Below are positions 32,101 to 43,309 of a stretch of DNA of 64,000 nucleotides, one piece after another. Below the pieces are notes generated by a model. The model was not told the origin of the DNA. It searched no databases and worked only from the letters and a program-made list of their open reading frames with translations. This DNA is from Oxyruncus cristatus (taxonomy: Eukaryota; Chordata; Aves; Passeriformes; Cotingidae): assembly GCA_013399855.1 (NCBI GenBank), contig VXAY01006780.1:687827-751826 (forward strand). The letters run 5' to 3'. Position 1 is the stretch's first letter. Every line of letters begins with the position of its first letter. The position numbers and the translations under genes were made by a program.

Positions 32101-33883
32101 GAAGACCAATACAGGCCGTGATAAACAACGTCTAATGATATCAAACAAAATTTCCAGTGGAGCAATTGTTGGTCCAACAAATATTCCAGTAAAGGAATAT
32201 TATGTAATAGCCCCAAAAATAAGCACTGGTTGTCTGCTTGGGAAATGTGTTTTATAGCCTGATGTTTTTGTAGCTCCATGGGTTCACCAACCAAAGAAAA
32301 GACAACATGGTCTGCAGAACCAGGGTCCTTGCAGAGTTCCCAGAGGAAGAGCTGATCTGAGACAGAGAGTAATGTGAATCCTGAGAGTGCCGAGTGCGGG
32401 GTGGTTCCCTTTGGCTGTGACGTGGGCACAGCATGTTTCCATCACGCTGCTGCTCCTTACAGCATGGGAATGCTGCAGGAGCTGGGATGTACTGGATCGG
32501 CAGGCATGGGAGGCAGATGCTGTGACAGGAATAGGGACAGTGTCCTGAAGAGCCGGAGGTGGCTGAGGGAGTGGTAGGGTTGTGGCTGTGTGGGTCTGGT
32601 GCACAAGTGGCTGCTTGATGTGGTCTTGGTCTGGATCTATCCAAGTTTTACAAAGCACTATCCATGGTTTCTTATGTAAATGAAATGCAGTGAATGGATC
32701 CTCAACGGCTTCTATTTAAAGAAAGAGAAACAGTTCTCCTTTGCTGTCCATGCTGCCCTGCTTTCCAGACTCATCCAAGTCTTTCCAAGGTCAACACATG
32801 GTTATTGATCTGGCATCCAGAATATCCCACTGAATGGAAAAATCCTCCCCTGTAGCCTCTGCTCCTGGTCACTCTGGCTCTGGCTGTCCCAGTCTGTGGG
32901 GACAGCAGCAGCTCAGATGTGACCTTTTTGCTGACACTGCTCCCAAGAGGCTTTCTGTGGGAAAGCCATGGTGGGATCACTCCCCATGTGTTGCCACTGC
33001 TGCAGATCATCCTGGTTCTTTCCAAAGACTGAAGCCAAGGAGTTGGACAGGGCTGTAAGTGATGGCCTGTGAGTCTGTCCCCGGGCTGTTTTGGGGGTTT
33101 TCGGGACTGGCCAGTTCATTCAGAGGATGGGAGTGCTGAGCTCAGCCCAGACAGTGCGGTGGAGGTGCCTCGGGGCTGTGCTGGGGGCGTCCTTCTCCTT
33201 GGCATTCCGAGCAGACACAGCACCGTGGGCAAAGCTGCTGCCTGTCCATCCACAGTGATTCAGGCAGCACACTCACAGTTGGGATCTCCAGGTCATACCC
33301 AGGAGAGACTTGCAACCAACAAAAGGACCTGCCAGGAAAAGTGGGTTGTTCAGTATCCCTATCATAGAATCAGAGACTGGTTTGGGTTGGGAGGGACCTT
33401 AAAGCCCATCCAGTCCCACCCCCTGCCATGGGCAGGGACATCTTCCACTATCCCAGGTTGCTCCAAGCCCCATCCAACCTGCCCTTGGACACTTCCAGGG
33501 ATGGGGAGTCCACAGCCTCTCTGGGCACCATAAGATATGGTGGTACACAGACAACATTCCCTTACTATTTATCCCTTTTCCCTCCTCGCTTCCCTCAGAT
33601 CACAATGCTGAAGATGATCTGGGGCCACACATTTGAGCACTGCAAGGGCGTCCCCGGGGAGGCCCCGGGCTCTGAACTGCACCGGGAATGCAACTTCTTC
33701 CTGACAGCTGTGCGCCTGGCCTCGCTCAACCAGATCCTGGACCCCTGGGTGTACCTGCTGCTTAGGAAGATCCTCCTCCAGAAGTTCTGCCAGGCAGCCA
33801 ACGCCGTGTCCAAGTGCTCCAACACCGAGTGCAAGGAGAGGTCAATCACCTTGTCGGAGGAGATCCGACGGACAACGGCCTGA
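28298..33883 (+). CDS. PTGER3: PTGER3, prostaglandin E2 receptor EP3 subtype (2 coding exons)
   Basis: Exons 28298-29131 and 33599-33883 join in phase 0 to 372 residues. This is a rhodopsin-family prostanoid receptor in the plasma membrane that binds PGE2 and in mammals couples mainly to Gi to lower cAMP. Approximate membrane helices: 36-60, 74-99, 117-139, 163-184, 207-232, 258-283 and 310-333. Visible family marks are sequons N12 and N103, the disulfide pair C116-C194, the ECL2 signature [16 protein letters not shown] in place of DRY, R317 in TM7 (binds the ligand carboxylate in this family) and DPWVY in place of NPxxY. The 29-residue C-tail after Gln343 resembles the human EP3-II tail and has the same length. 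The chosen ATG is the first in-frame one downstream of the TATA box. An earlier in-frame ATG (28178) lies upstream of TATA. Confidence 0.96.
31410..31660 (+). mobile_element. CR1 LINE 3' fragment, type C, in PTGER3 intron
   Basis: CTTCCCACTGCCAAAGGGC, GATGGGATATTGGGAAG, GGATAGTGGAAGGTGTCC and CACTCTGGGATTCTGGGATA. Little diverged. Confidence 0.9.
33362..33529 (-). mobile_element. CR1 LINE 3' fragment, type C, 70 bases before PTGER3 exon 2
   Basis: TCATAGAATCAGAGACTGG, GCCATGGGCAGGGACATC and CTTCCAGGGATGGGGAGTC. It ends 70 bases before the exon 2 acceptor, just outside the likely branch-point zone. Confidence 0.9.
33599..33883 (+). CDS. PTGER3: PTGER3 exon 2 (end of TM6, TM7, C-tail)
   Basis: Starts [10 protein letters not shown] after a strong acceptor (cctcctcgcttccctcag). 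It carries ECL3, TM7 ([20 protein letters not shown]) and the helix-8 region [13 protein letters not shown], then continues without interruption into [10 protein letters not shown]... to TGA at 33881. Mammalian EP3 isoforms diverge right after the equivalent Gln. Here the codon after that Gln is GCA (Ala), where human EP3-II has Val. Confidence 0.94.
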   Translation: MTMLKMIWGHTFEHCKGVPGEAPGSELHRECNFFLTAVRLASLNQILDPWVYLLLRKILLQKFCQAANAVSKCSNTECKERSITLSEEIRRTTA

Positions 33884-34313
33884 GGGAGCACTGGGCTTGG
33901 GAACTGCTGTTCCAGTGGGTACTTGGAAACCTTACTGTGAATCAGGGCATCTGTTCCATGTTCGCATCCCCTGAATGGCTGAAATTGGTGTTACTGGTGG
34001 ACTTCAGTGCCAAATTATTTATCCAGTGTGCCAAAACTGCTCAGACACAGCAGGACAGCCTGTCCTAATTGCCACTCACAACTGAGATGCAGATCATGGT
34101 GTTTTGTGTGTCTAAAACAGAGCCTGAAGGGAATCTTCTGTCATTAAGGTAGAAAAAATGTATTTTCTGTCAGAGAACAGATTCAACAGATGGAATTACT
34201 GAAGGGACACACTCCTGTGTTTTTTTTAATACTGAGATTATCTACTTCAGAGAGAGTCCTTCTTCCTCCTTTTTTTCTGGAGGGACAAGGGGAAAAAGAC
34301 AAAAAACATGGGA

Positions 34314-34319
34314 AATAAA
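34314..34319 (+). terminator. PTGER3: Candidate PTGER3 proximal poly(A) signal
   Basis: AATAAA in GGGAAATAAAGGAAAAC, 430 bases after the stop. The following 40 bases include TTGATTGGATTTCAGTGG, only modestly GT-rich. Confidence 0.45.
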
Positions 34320-35126
34320 GGAAAACAAAATTAGGAGACTTGATTGGATTTCAGTGGCCTAGAATTCAGCAGGTTGTGTTGTGCCAGTGATGGTACATCC
34401 ATCTCTTCCGAGAACTGAAGGTAACATGAGTCTCCTGACACATGGATTTGTCCTGAGAAATACTCACCCATGTGGAACCTGAAGGGAGCTCATCTGCTGA
34501 AGAGGATGTAGGTAGAAATTCATGATTTTTTTTTTTTTTTTTACTAGCAGCCTATGGAATATCCAGGGCCAGTGGGAATTGCTGTTTGCACAGCACACCA
34601 TAAAGCTGCTGGGAGCAGATGGGAGAGGGTGATAAACAGGCTGTAAAAAGAGTCCATGCCCTTCTCCCTGTAGATTAATGGCAAAGGCTCACAGAGCCAA
34701 AACCACTGTTTCCATATGAGCTGCTTTATTTGGAAATGCACATGGCCAGGAGTAAAATGAGCAGCAAATGGTTTGGAAGTAACAGGGATGCCACTGAAAA
34801 GCTCCTTCATTCCTGAAATGTCCTTCAAAGGGGCCAAACCAGCACCCCAAACAGTTTATTTCTTCTTTCCGCCAAAGAGGCAAGTGGCAGAGCTGTGGCA
34901 GCTTTGGGAATTTTTAAACTCAAGCACGCTGGGAGTGTGTGAATTAGTCAGGTCTGTGTTCAAAGTAACTTTACAATTTTTATTTAAAAACTCAGCTCTA
35001 ATCCAGTTGGGGTCACATCTGATGCTTGTTTTTTATTAAGCTAGATTTTTAACTCATTTTCTTCCCCATTACAGTCTCTAATGTCTCCTGTCTCCTGGCC
35101 TTTGGGATGATATTAAATGCAAATAC

Positions 35127-35132
35127 AATAAA
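35127..35132 (+). terminator. PTGER3: Candidate PTGER3 distal poly(A) signal
   Basis: AATAAA in AATACAATAAAATACATT, followed by ATCATGTGCCAGGTACTGTGG, which is GT-containing. About 1.25 kb after the stop. Confidence 0.45.
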
Positions 35133-36930
35133 ATACATTATATCATGTGCCAGGTACTGTGGAATTCAGGGGCCTTCTAGGCAAATGTAGTCCTGCATCT
35201 GGGACGATTTCTTGCGCAGAAACTTTATTTTTACTTTTCTTCCTTTGTTTAGAAAAATAACTCCTCAGAAAAAGAATCTGTCCACTCACTTTTGTCCTGC
35301 TGCCACATGGTCTGATTCCTTGTCCACACAAACCTCATTTGATCCAGGTGCCATCTGAGTGCAGCTAAAAGCTAGGGTCTAGCTTTAATTCAAGAGCCAG
35401 CTTAAACTGAATGGAATAAATGCCTTTTTCAGCATGAGTTGACCCACGGGACCCTGCTCTGTGCTGAGCTACTCCTGAGTGTGACAACTACAGGTCCCTG
35501 CACCTTGATCGGTGCTTTGGGAAACATGGTGGATAATATTCTCGTTGAAGAAGTGCCTCTTCAGATCCTTTGGGTTTTTAATTATTTGGGTCAGTAAAAA
35601 GCCTGCTCTGTGCAGAGGATCCGTATTGTTCCCTCTGTGTACATTGGCTTTGGGAAAGAAATAAACACAGCCGGTCACTTGGGAGGTATGTTGGGATGAC
35701 CTCAACTGCCTGGATCAGGCTGGGCTGGCTCGGAACAGCAGTGCTTCCAGAGCACACAGATTATCTGGGATCACATGTGGGATACAGAGGGAGAAGTACT
35801 GCAAGGAAGAGGGAATCCATCCCCATTTCTCAGCTCCTTTTAAGAGCAGGAGGTGCTGTGTCTCCAGAACACCGTCGATCCCGTCCGTACGGGGCACTGG
35901 GAGAGCAGCTCTAATGTGACATTGAGAAGGGCCCTCCACCAGTTTTAGGGCTGCTGGTTCCTAAAGTCAGGGGTGGTTTCACTTCAGGTCACTTAAAATC
36001 ATGCTTTTTGTAGTAAAATATTCACAGTATATTTGGAAAAAGGCCTTTCTGTTCATCTGTGGGTGCAGTAATATGAAGAAGCTACTTCAAATATCAAAAT
36101 GGGAAGGAATGTCTGCTTCCCGTTCGTTTACAGAGGGGGAGGAGTGGGAGCACTTTTCTCCAGCCACAGCTGCGTGATAAGATGTGGCTGTAGAAATGCA
36201 CTTTCAAAAATGGATTTGAGGAGCCAAAGTGTAAATGGAAGCTTTTATTCCCATGTGCTTGGAGTGGGAAGGTGTTTGTGTCACATTTCTCTAGCGATGC
36301 CTTTCCCACATGGTCTTGATGTGTTGCACCTCTGTCAAAGGTGTTATGGGACCTGGAGGGTACGGAAAAGCCACTTGGAGGTCATGGTTTGCCTTCAACC
36401 CACTTGTTTGTGTACCAAATCCATGTGTGTTGTATCAGTCAGAATAAAAAATCTGAATAATCGCCTGGTTTCCTGGTTTTCTGCAGGAGCAGCACCTGCT
36501 GTTGGAGTGTGCCCGGAACAGATTTTATCTGCCCACTCTTCCAGGCAGTGCCTGGTGGAACCCGCTGTGCTGCCAGGGAAGGCTGATCCTGCTGAAGGCA
36601 GTTCCCAGCTTAGCTATCCCAAATGCTGGGGGAGGACAGCACATGGGATTAGGACCCTGCACACGCAAATCCCAAATCCAGACCCACAGCCCCTCTGCAG
36701 CATCCCTGGCCAAGGCTGTTCCCACATTTGTATTGTATTATTCATGTTATTTTCCTTTCTTTTTTTTTACATTTTGTAACTTTAACACAAACTTTTTGAA
36801 TTCCTAAAGCAGATTTACACAGGAGAGCAGTGACTCTGTAGCATCATTGGGACAGGCAAACCCAGCCCAGCCCAGCAAAACTGGGCCTGGTCCAGCCAAG
36901 GAAAGGTCACTGGGTATTTCTCCCAGTTAA
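35133..36930. other. Intergenic after PTGER3, no gene seen
   Basis: 1.8 kb of unique sequence. The 226-codon open frame at 36099-36779 shows no recognisable family, no Kozak context of note and no splice-consistent ends, so I do not call it. Confidence 0.55.
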
Positions 36931-37410
36931 ATCACAGAATCCCAGAATATGCTGAGTTAGACCCACGAGGATCATCAAGTCCAACCCTCAGCCCTGCACA
37001 GGACCATCCCCAAGAGCCACACCAGGTGCCCCAGAGGATCATCCAAACACTCCTGGAGCTCTGGCAGCCTTGGTGCTGTGACCACTGCCCTGGGGAGCCT
37101 GTTCAGTGCCCAACCACCCTCTGGGGCAGAACCTTTTTCTGAGATCCAACCTAAATCTCCCCTGACACAACTTGAGGCCATTCCCTGGGGTCCTGTGCCT
37201 GGTCCCCACAGAGCAGAGATCAGTGCCTGCCCCTCCTCTTCCCCTCCCCAGGAAGTTGTAACTGCAATGAGGTCTCCCCTCAGTCTCCTCCAGCTGAACA
37301 CACCAAGTGCCCTCAGCCGTTCCTCACATGGCTTCTCCTCAGGGCCCTTCCCCATCTCAGTTGCCCTCCTTTGGACACTCTCCAATGGCTTCATATCTTT
37401 CTTACATTGC
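36931..37410 (-). mobile_element. CR1 LINE 3' end, type B, long copy
   Basis: Runs from the tail (AATCACAGAATCCCAGAATA) through GCCCCAGAGGATCATCC and CCTGACACAACTTGAGGCC to CTTTGGACACTCTCCAATGG. The most complete type B copy in the window. Confidence 0.9.
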
Positions 37411-37823
37411 CCTTTCTTAAATGACCTTGGGAGGAAGAACAGCAGGTGACTGGATGCAGTTTTCCCTCCTTTCAATGCCCAGCAGTCGGTGCCCAGCACT
37501 GGCCCAGCTGCCCCAGTGCTCTCCGAGCTCTGCCAAGGTGGGTCCTGCCACCCCAGAGCTGGAGCCAGGGGGTCCTCCGGGGCATCCCCTGGAGTGTCCC
37601 CTGGTGTGTCTGCTGCCTTTGTCCCTTGTCTTCAGCTTCCTCCTTCCAGGGGCCACCCTTCACCTCCACACCAAGCACCTGCTGCACTAAAGGCTTGGCC
37701 CAAGATGTTTATTTGCCAAACAAGCCTGTAAAGGAGGCCAAATCTTGCACGTAAGTGAGGACTGGCTGTGTTTGCTGCAGGGGGGTGGATAAGGGAGGCG
37801 AACAGTGCTCAGAGGCACAACAG

Positions 37824-37930
37824 GAATTCATAGAATATTTTGGGTTAGAAGGCACCCACAAGGGTCATCAAGTCCAACTCCCACAACCTTGTTGTTATCA
37901 GCACCAGGCTCCTACCAACTGAGCTAATCT
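37824..37930 (-). mobile_element. tRNA-Ile-derived SINE with CR1-like 3' tail
   Basis: The minus strand starts GATTAGCTCAGTTGGTAGGA and continues CTGGTGCTGATAACAAC, matching the 5' half of tRNA-Ile (box A TAGCTCAGTTGG; loop GCTGATA with GAT at the anticodon). After AAGGTTGTGGG it changes to a CR1-type 3' end (AGTTGGACTTGATGACCC ... ATTCTATGAATTC). About 107 bases. The architecture is that of the tRNA-Ile/CR1 SINE described from zebra finch (TguSINE1), mobilised by CR1 enzymes. The assignment is by recognition, not alignment. Confidence 0.75.
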
Positions 37931-38350
37931 CAGGGTTTCTTCTTAAAGTGATAGGAAAATAGTTTTCCTGTCTTGAAAGGTATTTGGAATTTAAAAGGCC
38001 ACTTACCCAGAAGAAAAAGTCAAAATCTCTAATGAGGTTTGGGGTCTGGGTTTGAGTTTCCCTTTATCAACTAGTTTGATCTCAGTTAAAAAAAGAAAGC
38101 AACGCAGAAACTATGTTTTAAAAAAGCAGATTGCAAGAGAGTGGTGAAGGCTGTGAAACAGAGATGAAAGCACAAAAGGCAGATCTTTCTGATCTTAAAC
38201 AGCAGCAGGAAGAGCGAGAGCTGATAGGTCTGGTTGCCCAGAGACAGCAGAAAACTGTACTCTGTCCCCAAAACTGTACTCTGTCAGGATAAACAGCTCC
38301 TTCAAAATGCACAAGTCTCTTCCCAGAGTTTCTGTAGCTTTGGTGGGATA

Positions 38351-38584
38351 TCACAGAATCCCAGACTGATTTGGGTTGGGAGGGACCTTAAAGCTCATCC
38401 AATTCCACCCCTGCCATGGGCAGGGACACCTTCCACTATCCCAGGTTGCTCCAAGAAGCCCCATCCAACCTGCCCTCTGACACTTCCAGGGATGGGGCAG
38501 CCACAGCTTCTCTGAGCAGCCTGTGCCAGGGCCTCACCACCCTCACAGGGCAGAATTCCTTCCCAATATCCCATCTAACCCTGT
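38351..38584 (-). mobile_element. CR1 LINE 3' fragment, type C
   Basis: ATCACAGAATCCCAGACTG, GCCATGGGCAGGGACACC and TCCCAATATCCCATCTAACC. A short internal AAG repeat (CCAAGAAGCCCC) is private to this copy. Confidence 0.9.
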
Positions 38585-41519
38585 GTTATATAAAGTGTGT
38601 TTTACAGGCTCACACCCTGCTCACCCTTGAATCACTCCCCTGGTTGCTGGGATCCAGCACCCTTGTGACTGGGGAGTCTTTTCCAAAAGCTGTGGGCAAG
38701 GACAATGGGACCAGGAAGGAATTTTCAGGCTGGGCCCTGCAGATCCCCACCAGTTTATGGGGGCAGGAATCATCAGGCAGCTCCCTGGCATTAATGCTCT
38801 GGATATTCCTGCTCCGAGATGGCAGCTGAGCCCCAGCTCCTTCCTGTGCACCATTAATCCACACTTCACTGGAGAACAGAGGTTATAAATTAACTGGCTG
38901 CTGCTCTTATGGTCCCAGTGTTCCTGGCTGGAAGCATGGGCACTGTGGTGGGCACTGGCCAGGGCATGCTGGGAAGGGTCTCAGCTGGTCCTGGCTGCAG
39001 CAGCATCCCAGCACTGCATCCCAGCACTGCATCCCAAGCACTGTGGGTGCTCCCTGAGGGGCCAGTTCAGACCTTCTCATCCCCACTGCCATCCCCATGG
39101 AGCCTGTGCTGGGTGCTCCTCCAGCTGCTGAACTCACACTGGGTGTCCTTGGCCAAGACCCCATGCTCCGTTTCCCTCCATGTTTCTGTCCTTCTGGGAA
39201 GTATGGGAGAAGTTTTCCATTCAGCTGCTGGTGGGACTTTAGGAAGGGCCCCTCTGGGTGCCAGGGCCTCAGGCCAACATGGTGAAGAGAATGAGCCCAA
39301 GCACTGGGAAGGCTGGCAGGGGCTCCCGCCTTTCCCCAGCACTACTTCTGAAAGTACGGAGCACTGGCATCCTGTCCTGGGCATGTCTGAGCCACGGAGC
39401 AGGACGCTGGGCTGGCCACGTGCAGCTCCCCTGGCTCCAAGCCCTGCCTGGCTGACCAGCCCCTGGCATCCTCTGGGCGGCTCCCGCCAGCTCTGGCTTC
39501 CCTCGGAGCAGTTCAGATGTTTCAGGGATGAAGTCAAAGGAGAATTAATCCTGTGCTCAGCTGGGCTTGTCATAAAGCACAGAGCAGCCTGAGTGGCCTC
39601 AACGCTGACAGGGGATGCAGGAACTGAGCCCCCCCTTCACTCCACAGCACAACATGAAAGAGCTGCTTTGAATATGAAATATGTCAAATATGCCCAAATG
39701 CATTTTGTTAAAGACAATGTATTTATATTTTGGGCTGCTTTGTTTTAATAACACATTGTGGCCAGGGATAGAAGCCCCAGTTATTATGACTTTTTGTAAA
39801 CATGCTGGTTTGACAGGCCTTGCCCCCCCTCCCCACACAGACTGTTTGCTCTGGGGAGCCACAGTTCTTACATGCATCCATTAGGGAGAATAAATTCAGC
39901 ATTTCTAAAGGCGCTGGGGCTTGGAGATGAAAGGAAGTGCACATCCCAATTTGGAGTGACTTTACAGCGGGAAGAAGCAGTTCCCAACACTTTGTGGTTT
40001 ATGTGACAGGTTGGAGTCAGTTGGATTTTGCCTGATGTGTTTGCAATTTGCTGGCTCTGAATGTGAACAGACCTCAAAGGACAAAGACCAAAACATGCCT
40101 GGAAACCCTCTGCCCACATTTGGGCAAGGTTTTGTCCCATCCTGACCTTAGGGAAAGGTTGGAGCTTGTCCCTGCCACCTTGAGAGCTCCAGTCCTGCTC
40201 CACGTCTGAATTCATGGCTGAGTTCTGTGCAACCCCTCCATCAGACACTCAGACACCCAACAGCTCCTGTCAGTTTATCCACATGAACGTGTGGACAACC
40301 CAAACCAAACAGGTCCTGGGTGCCAAGTGCCCAATGTCACTGTTCGTCTTCTCCCCATCTCCTCTCTCACTTTAAAAACACAGATACACCCCCTGCTTCT
40401 GGATTTGGCCCCATTCCCCTCTCTCCCAGACATGTTGACACAGCAGAGTTGTCCAAGCTGTGGGAAATGAGGGGTTGGAGCAGCTCTGTCAATAAATTGT
40501 GTGATTACAGTAACAATGGCAGAGTTAATCATTCAGCCAGTGTTTCACCCGACCACGCAGGCACTGCCGGTGCTGAGGGGTTTTGTTTTAGTCTCTCCCT
40601 GACCCATTTACACCAAACATCCTAAAACAAAGGACACAGTGTTAGGGTCACCACGGCTGGGCAGGCCTGGCCCCAGTGTCCCCAGCATCCCCAGTGTCCC
40701 CAGCCATCCTGCTGGCATGGGAGCCAGCACAGAGCTGTTCCCCAAGGGCAGGTGCTATGGGACACTAAGATGTCTTTTTCTTTGCATTTTTCACCCCAAA
40801 TGAAAAAAAAAAATAGCAGATGACTGTAAAGCCTCTTGTGGCTCCAGCAGTGGCACTTTAGAGTAACTTTATAGTAACTACAACCCCCCAGTGTGGTTGA
40901 TTTGATGTTTTGAAATGCTCTGGAGAACAAGGCCAAGGCAAGGTGCATGTGAGCACAGAGACCTGTGCAGTGCCTTGGGAAATGCTGGTTAATGACTGAC
41001 AGAAGTTTCCCAGTGGCCCTGTCTGGAGCTGGGTGGAAGGTGTCACTCTGGGAAGGGTCTGTGTCCCCACATGTCCCCTCTGTGCTGCACTGGGCCCCGC
41101 TCTGAGCTTCAGTAGGGCCACTGGGCTCACACAACCAGGTTCCCTTTGCCATGAGGGCTTTTTAATTTGAGTTTCCCACGTGATCCAAAGGATCCTGACC
41201 CACCTGGGCATCAGTTATCCTTGATTTATGCCACCTTGCAATGCAATTGTGAAGTGAAATCACTGACATGGCTCATGCCAGCTGATTCTGAGCTCACAGA
41301 ATTAAAAGCCATTTGTGCAAGTGGCCTCACACCCCCCAGCAGAGAGGTGGGGAAAGCACAGGAGCTCCCTGCAAACCTGATAAATAAATAAGGAAAGGCA
41401 GCACTGATGTCACTGAGAACAATTAGGGTTTTTAGTGATTTAGTGACTATAAGTGGTTTTGAATGAGCCCCCAAGGAGTCGTGATACACTTGGGCTGTGA
41501 GCGGGTCATTCGGGGGGTT
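38585..41519. other. Intergenic, no gene seen
   Basis: 2.9 kb without CR1. Contains a threefold 13-base repeat (CATCCCAGCACTG) at 39003-39043. Long open frames on both strands at 38909-39592 reflect GC-rich composition and match no family I recognise. Confidence 0.5.
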
Positions 41520-41746
41520 CAGGTGACACTTCTTAGGGAAGAAATCCTTCCTGTGTGGGAGGGGAGGCCCTGGCACAGGTTGCCCAGAGAGGCTGCAGCT
41601 GCCTCATTCCTGGAAGTGTCCAAGGCCAGGTTGGACGAGGCTTGGAGCAACTTGGGATAGTGGAAGGTGTCCCTGCCCATGGCAGGGGTGGGATGAGACG
41701 GGCTTTAAGGTCCCTTCCAACCCAAACCAGTCTGGGATTCTATGAT
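41520..41746 (+). mobile_element. CR1 LINE 3' fragment, type C
   Basis: GGCCCTGGCACAGGTTGCC, GGATAGTGGAAGGTGTCC and CAGTCTGGGATTCTATGAT. Confidence 0.9.
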
Positions 41747-43309
41747 CTTCTCCAGTCCTGTTTATAAACATCTAGGGGCCAGATTCCCCTCCTTTTTACA
41801 CAGTACATTAACAAATCATTTCAATTAGCATATTAAAATAAACATCTTAGTATCATCTTGTCATCTAGCTTCACCTGCATTTGCAATGCCTTTTCCCCAT
41901 TCCTCAGCCTGGCATCTCCCGTGAAGGTAGGGGATGATAAACACAGGAGACCTCCAGGCTCCTCTCCCCCCTCCCTGCATCCAAGAGTGTCCAGGCAAGC
42001 ACTGTACACCGTAGACAATTCCCTGCCTGCATCCAGACTTCTTTCCTGGCAGCAGGTCTGAGTGTCACAGCCAGAGACGTTCCTCAGCTCTGGTGTCCTG
42101 CTGTAAACTCAGAGCTCTGGTGGGGTTTGTGTAAAAACACAATGGGAGCTACACAGCCTTTGGAAAACCAACCGCTCCCCACAGACAAAATAAACATTTA
42201 GCAATACCACGACACCCTGATGTCCTTTTCCTTCCCAAAATAATTGGGGTGAGCAGTAACCCAGGAAATAAAGGCTGTTGTCCCACATCAGAGGGGTTTG
42301 TGCAACCGTGACCTCGAGATTTCACAGCAGTGGCAGACATGGGGTGAAGCTGCTCAGGCTTCCCATTGGACATTCCCAATCTGCTTCCTGGCACTGCATC
42401 TCTGGAGACTCACTCTGGATTCACACCAGGCATGACCTTTTCCAGACTGGGAGCTGCCACAGTTGGGAAAGAGTGGTTAGAGTGCAACAGCTGGTGTGCC
42501 AAGGGCTGGTGTGCCCAAGGAATGGTGTTCCAAAGGCTGGTGTGCCATGGCCAACAGTGGGTTTCCCAAGCCCCCAGGCGCAGGAGCTCCCACGCTGGCC
42601 CTCTCGGCTGTCACTGTCACTGTCACTGTCCTGTTGTAGGACAGCCACCAGGAGTTTTATCCCCAAAGCACTTCGGTTTATCCAGCAGAGATGCTGAAGC
42701 TGGACCTGGTTGTGACTCTGTTCCAGACAACCAGCCCCCTGGAAATGTCAGTGTTGCAGTGGCAGGTGTTGCCTTCCCACCGATTTTCTCCCATTTCTGT
42801 GTCTGGCAGCCACAGGCCTTCAGCCAAAGCCCCATAGCAGCATTGGATCCCTCCTGTATCCATCCAGGACGTGCTTTCAAGCATTGTAATTCCCTGCTTT
42901 GGGAGTGAACTCCATTTGTCCTGCTGTTTGCTGCCAGCAGGGTTTTGGTGCTGATTTACCTGCTAGAGGTGACACATGGGAGGAGATTTGTGCATGTCAG
43001 CAGGGCTGGACAAAGCCCAGCTGGAGGAATAACCCTGTGGCGCTTTCATTGATGTTTGCTGGGCACTGGCACAGCTTGGGTTTGATTTCAGCTGTTTGTC
43101 AGCAGTCCCCTTCCTTCAGGACACAGTGTTACTTTGGCAGAGGGATCTGTGCTGAAATACTGGAGACATTTCCCAAGAGCCTGGCAGGCTCCCGCAGCCC
43201 CGGCTTGTGCAATGACGAGGTTGAGCACTAATTACCTCCACAAGGGTGAGCTCTAATTATCTCCGCGTCAGAGGGGAGGGCAGAGCTTAGCTCTTCCAGG
43301 CACCGCCGG
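41747..43309. other. Intergenic, small tandem repeats only
   Basis: GCTGGTGTGCCAAGG-like units of 15-17 bases recur about four times at 42489-42551, and TGTCAC recurs at 42608-42630. No gene supported. Confidence 0.5.

Larger units (their letters stand above)
29132..33598 (+). other. PTGER3 intron 1
   Basis: 4.5 kb GT-AG intron, short for this gene compared with mammals. Two CR1 fragments (31410-31660 plus, 33362-33529 minus) are present. The rest is unique sequence with no clear exon. A minus-strand stretch at 32100-32720 has weak coding-like features (see findings). Confidence 0.85.
33884..35132 (+). other. PTGER3: PTGER3 3' UTR candidate region
   Basis: Repeat-free sequence after the stop with two canonical poly(A) signals, at 34314 and 35127. 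Which one is used cannot be told from sequence. A T-run lies at 34526-34542. Confidence 0.55.

Noticed and set aside
36099..36779. 226-codon open frame downstream of PTGER3
   Set aside because: No recognisable domain, no splice or promoter context and mixed composition. A frame of this size can arise by chance in 64 kb.
37440..37760. Overlapping open frames in GC-rich DNA after the type B CR1
   Set aside because: Open on both strands with Gly/Pro/Ser-rich composition. No recognisable product.
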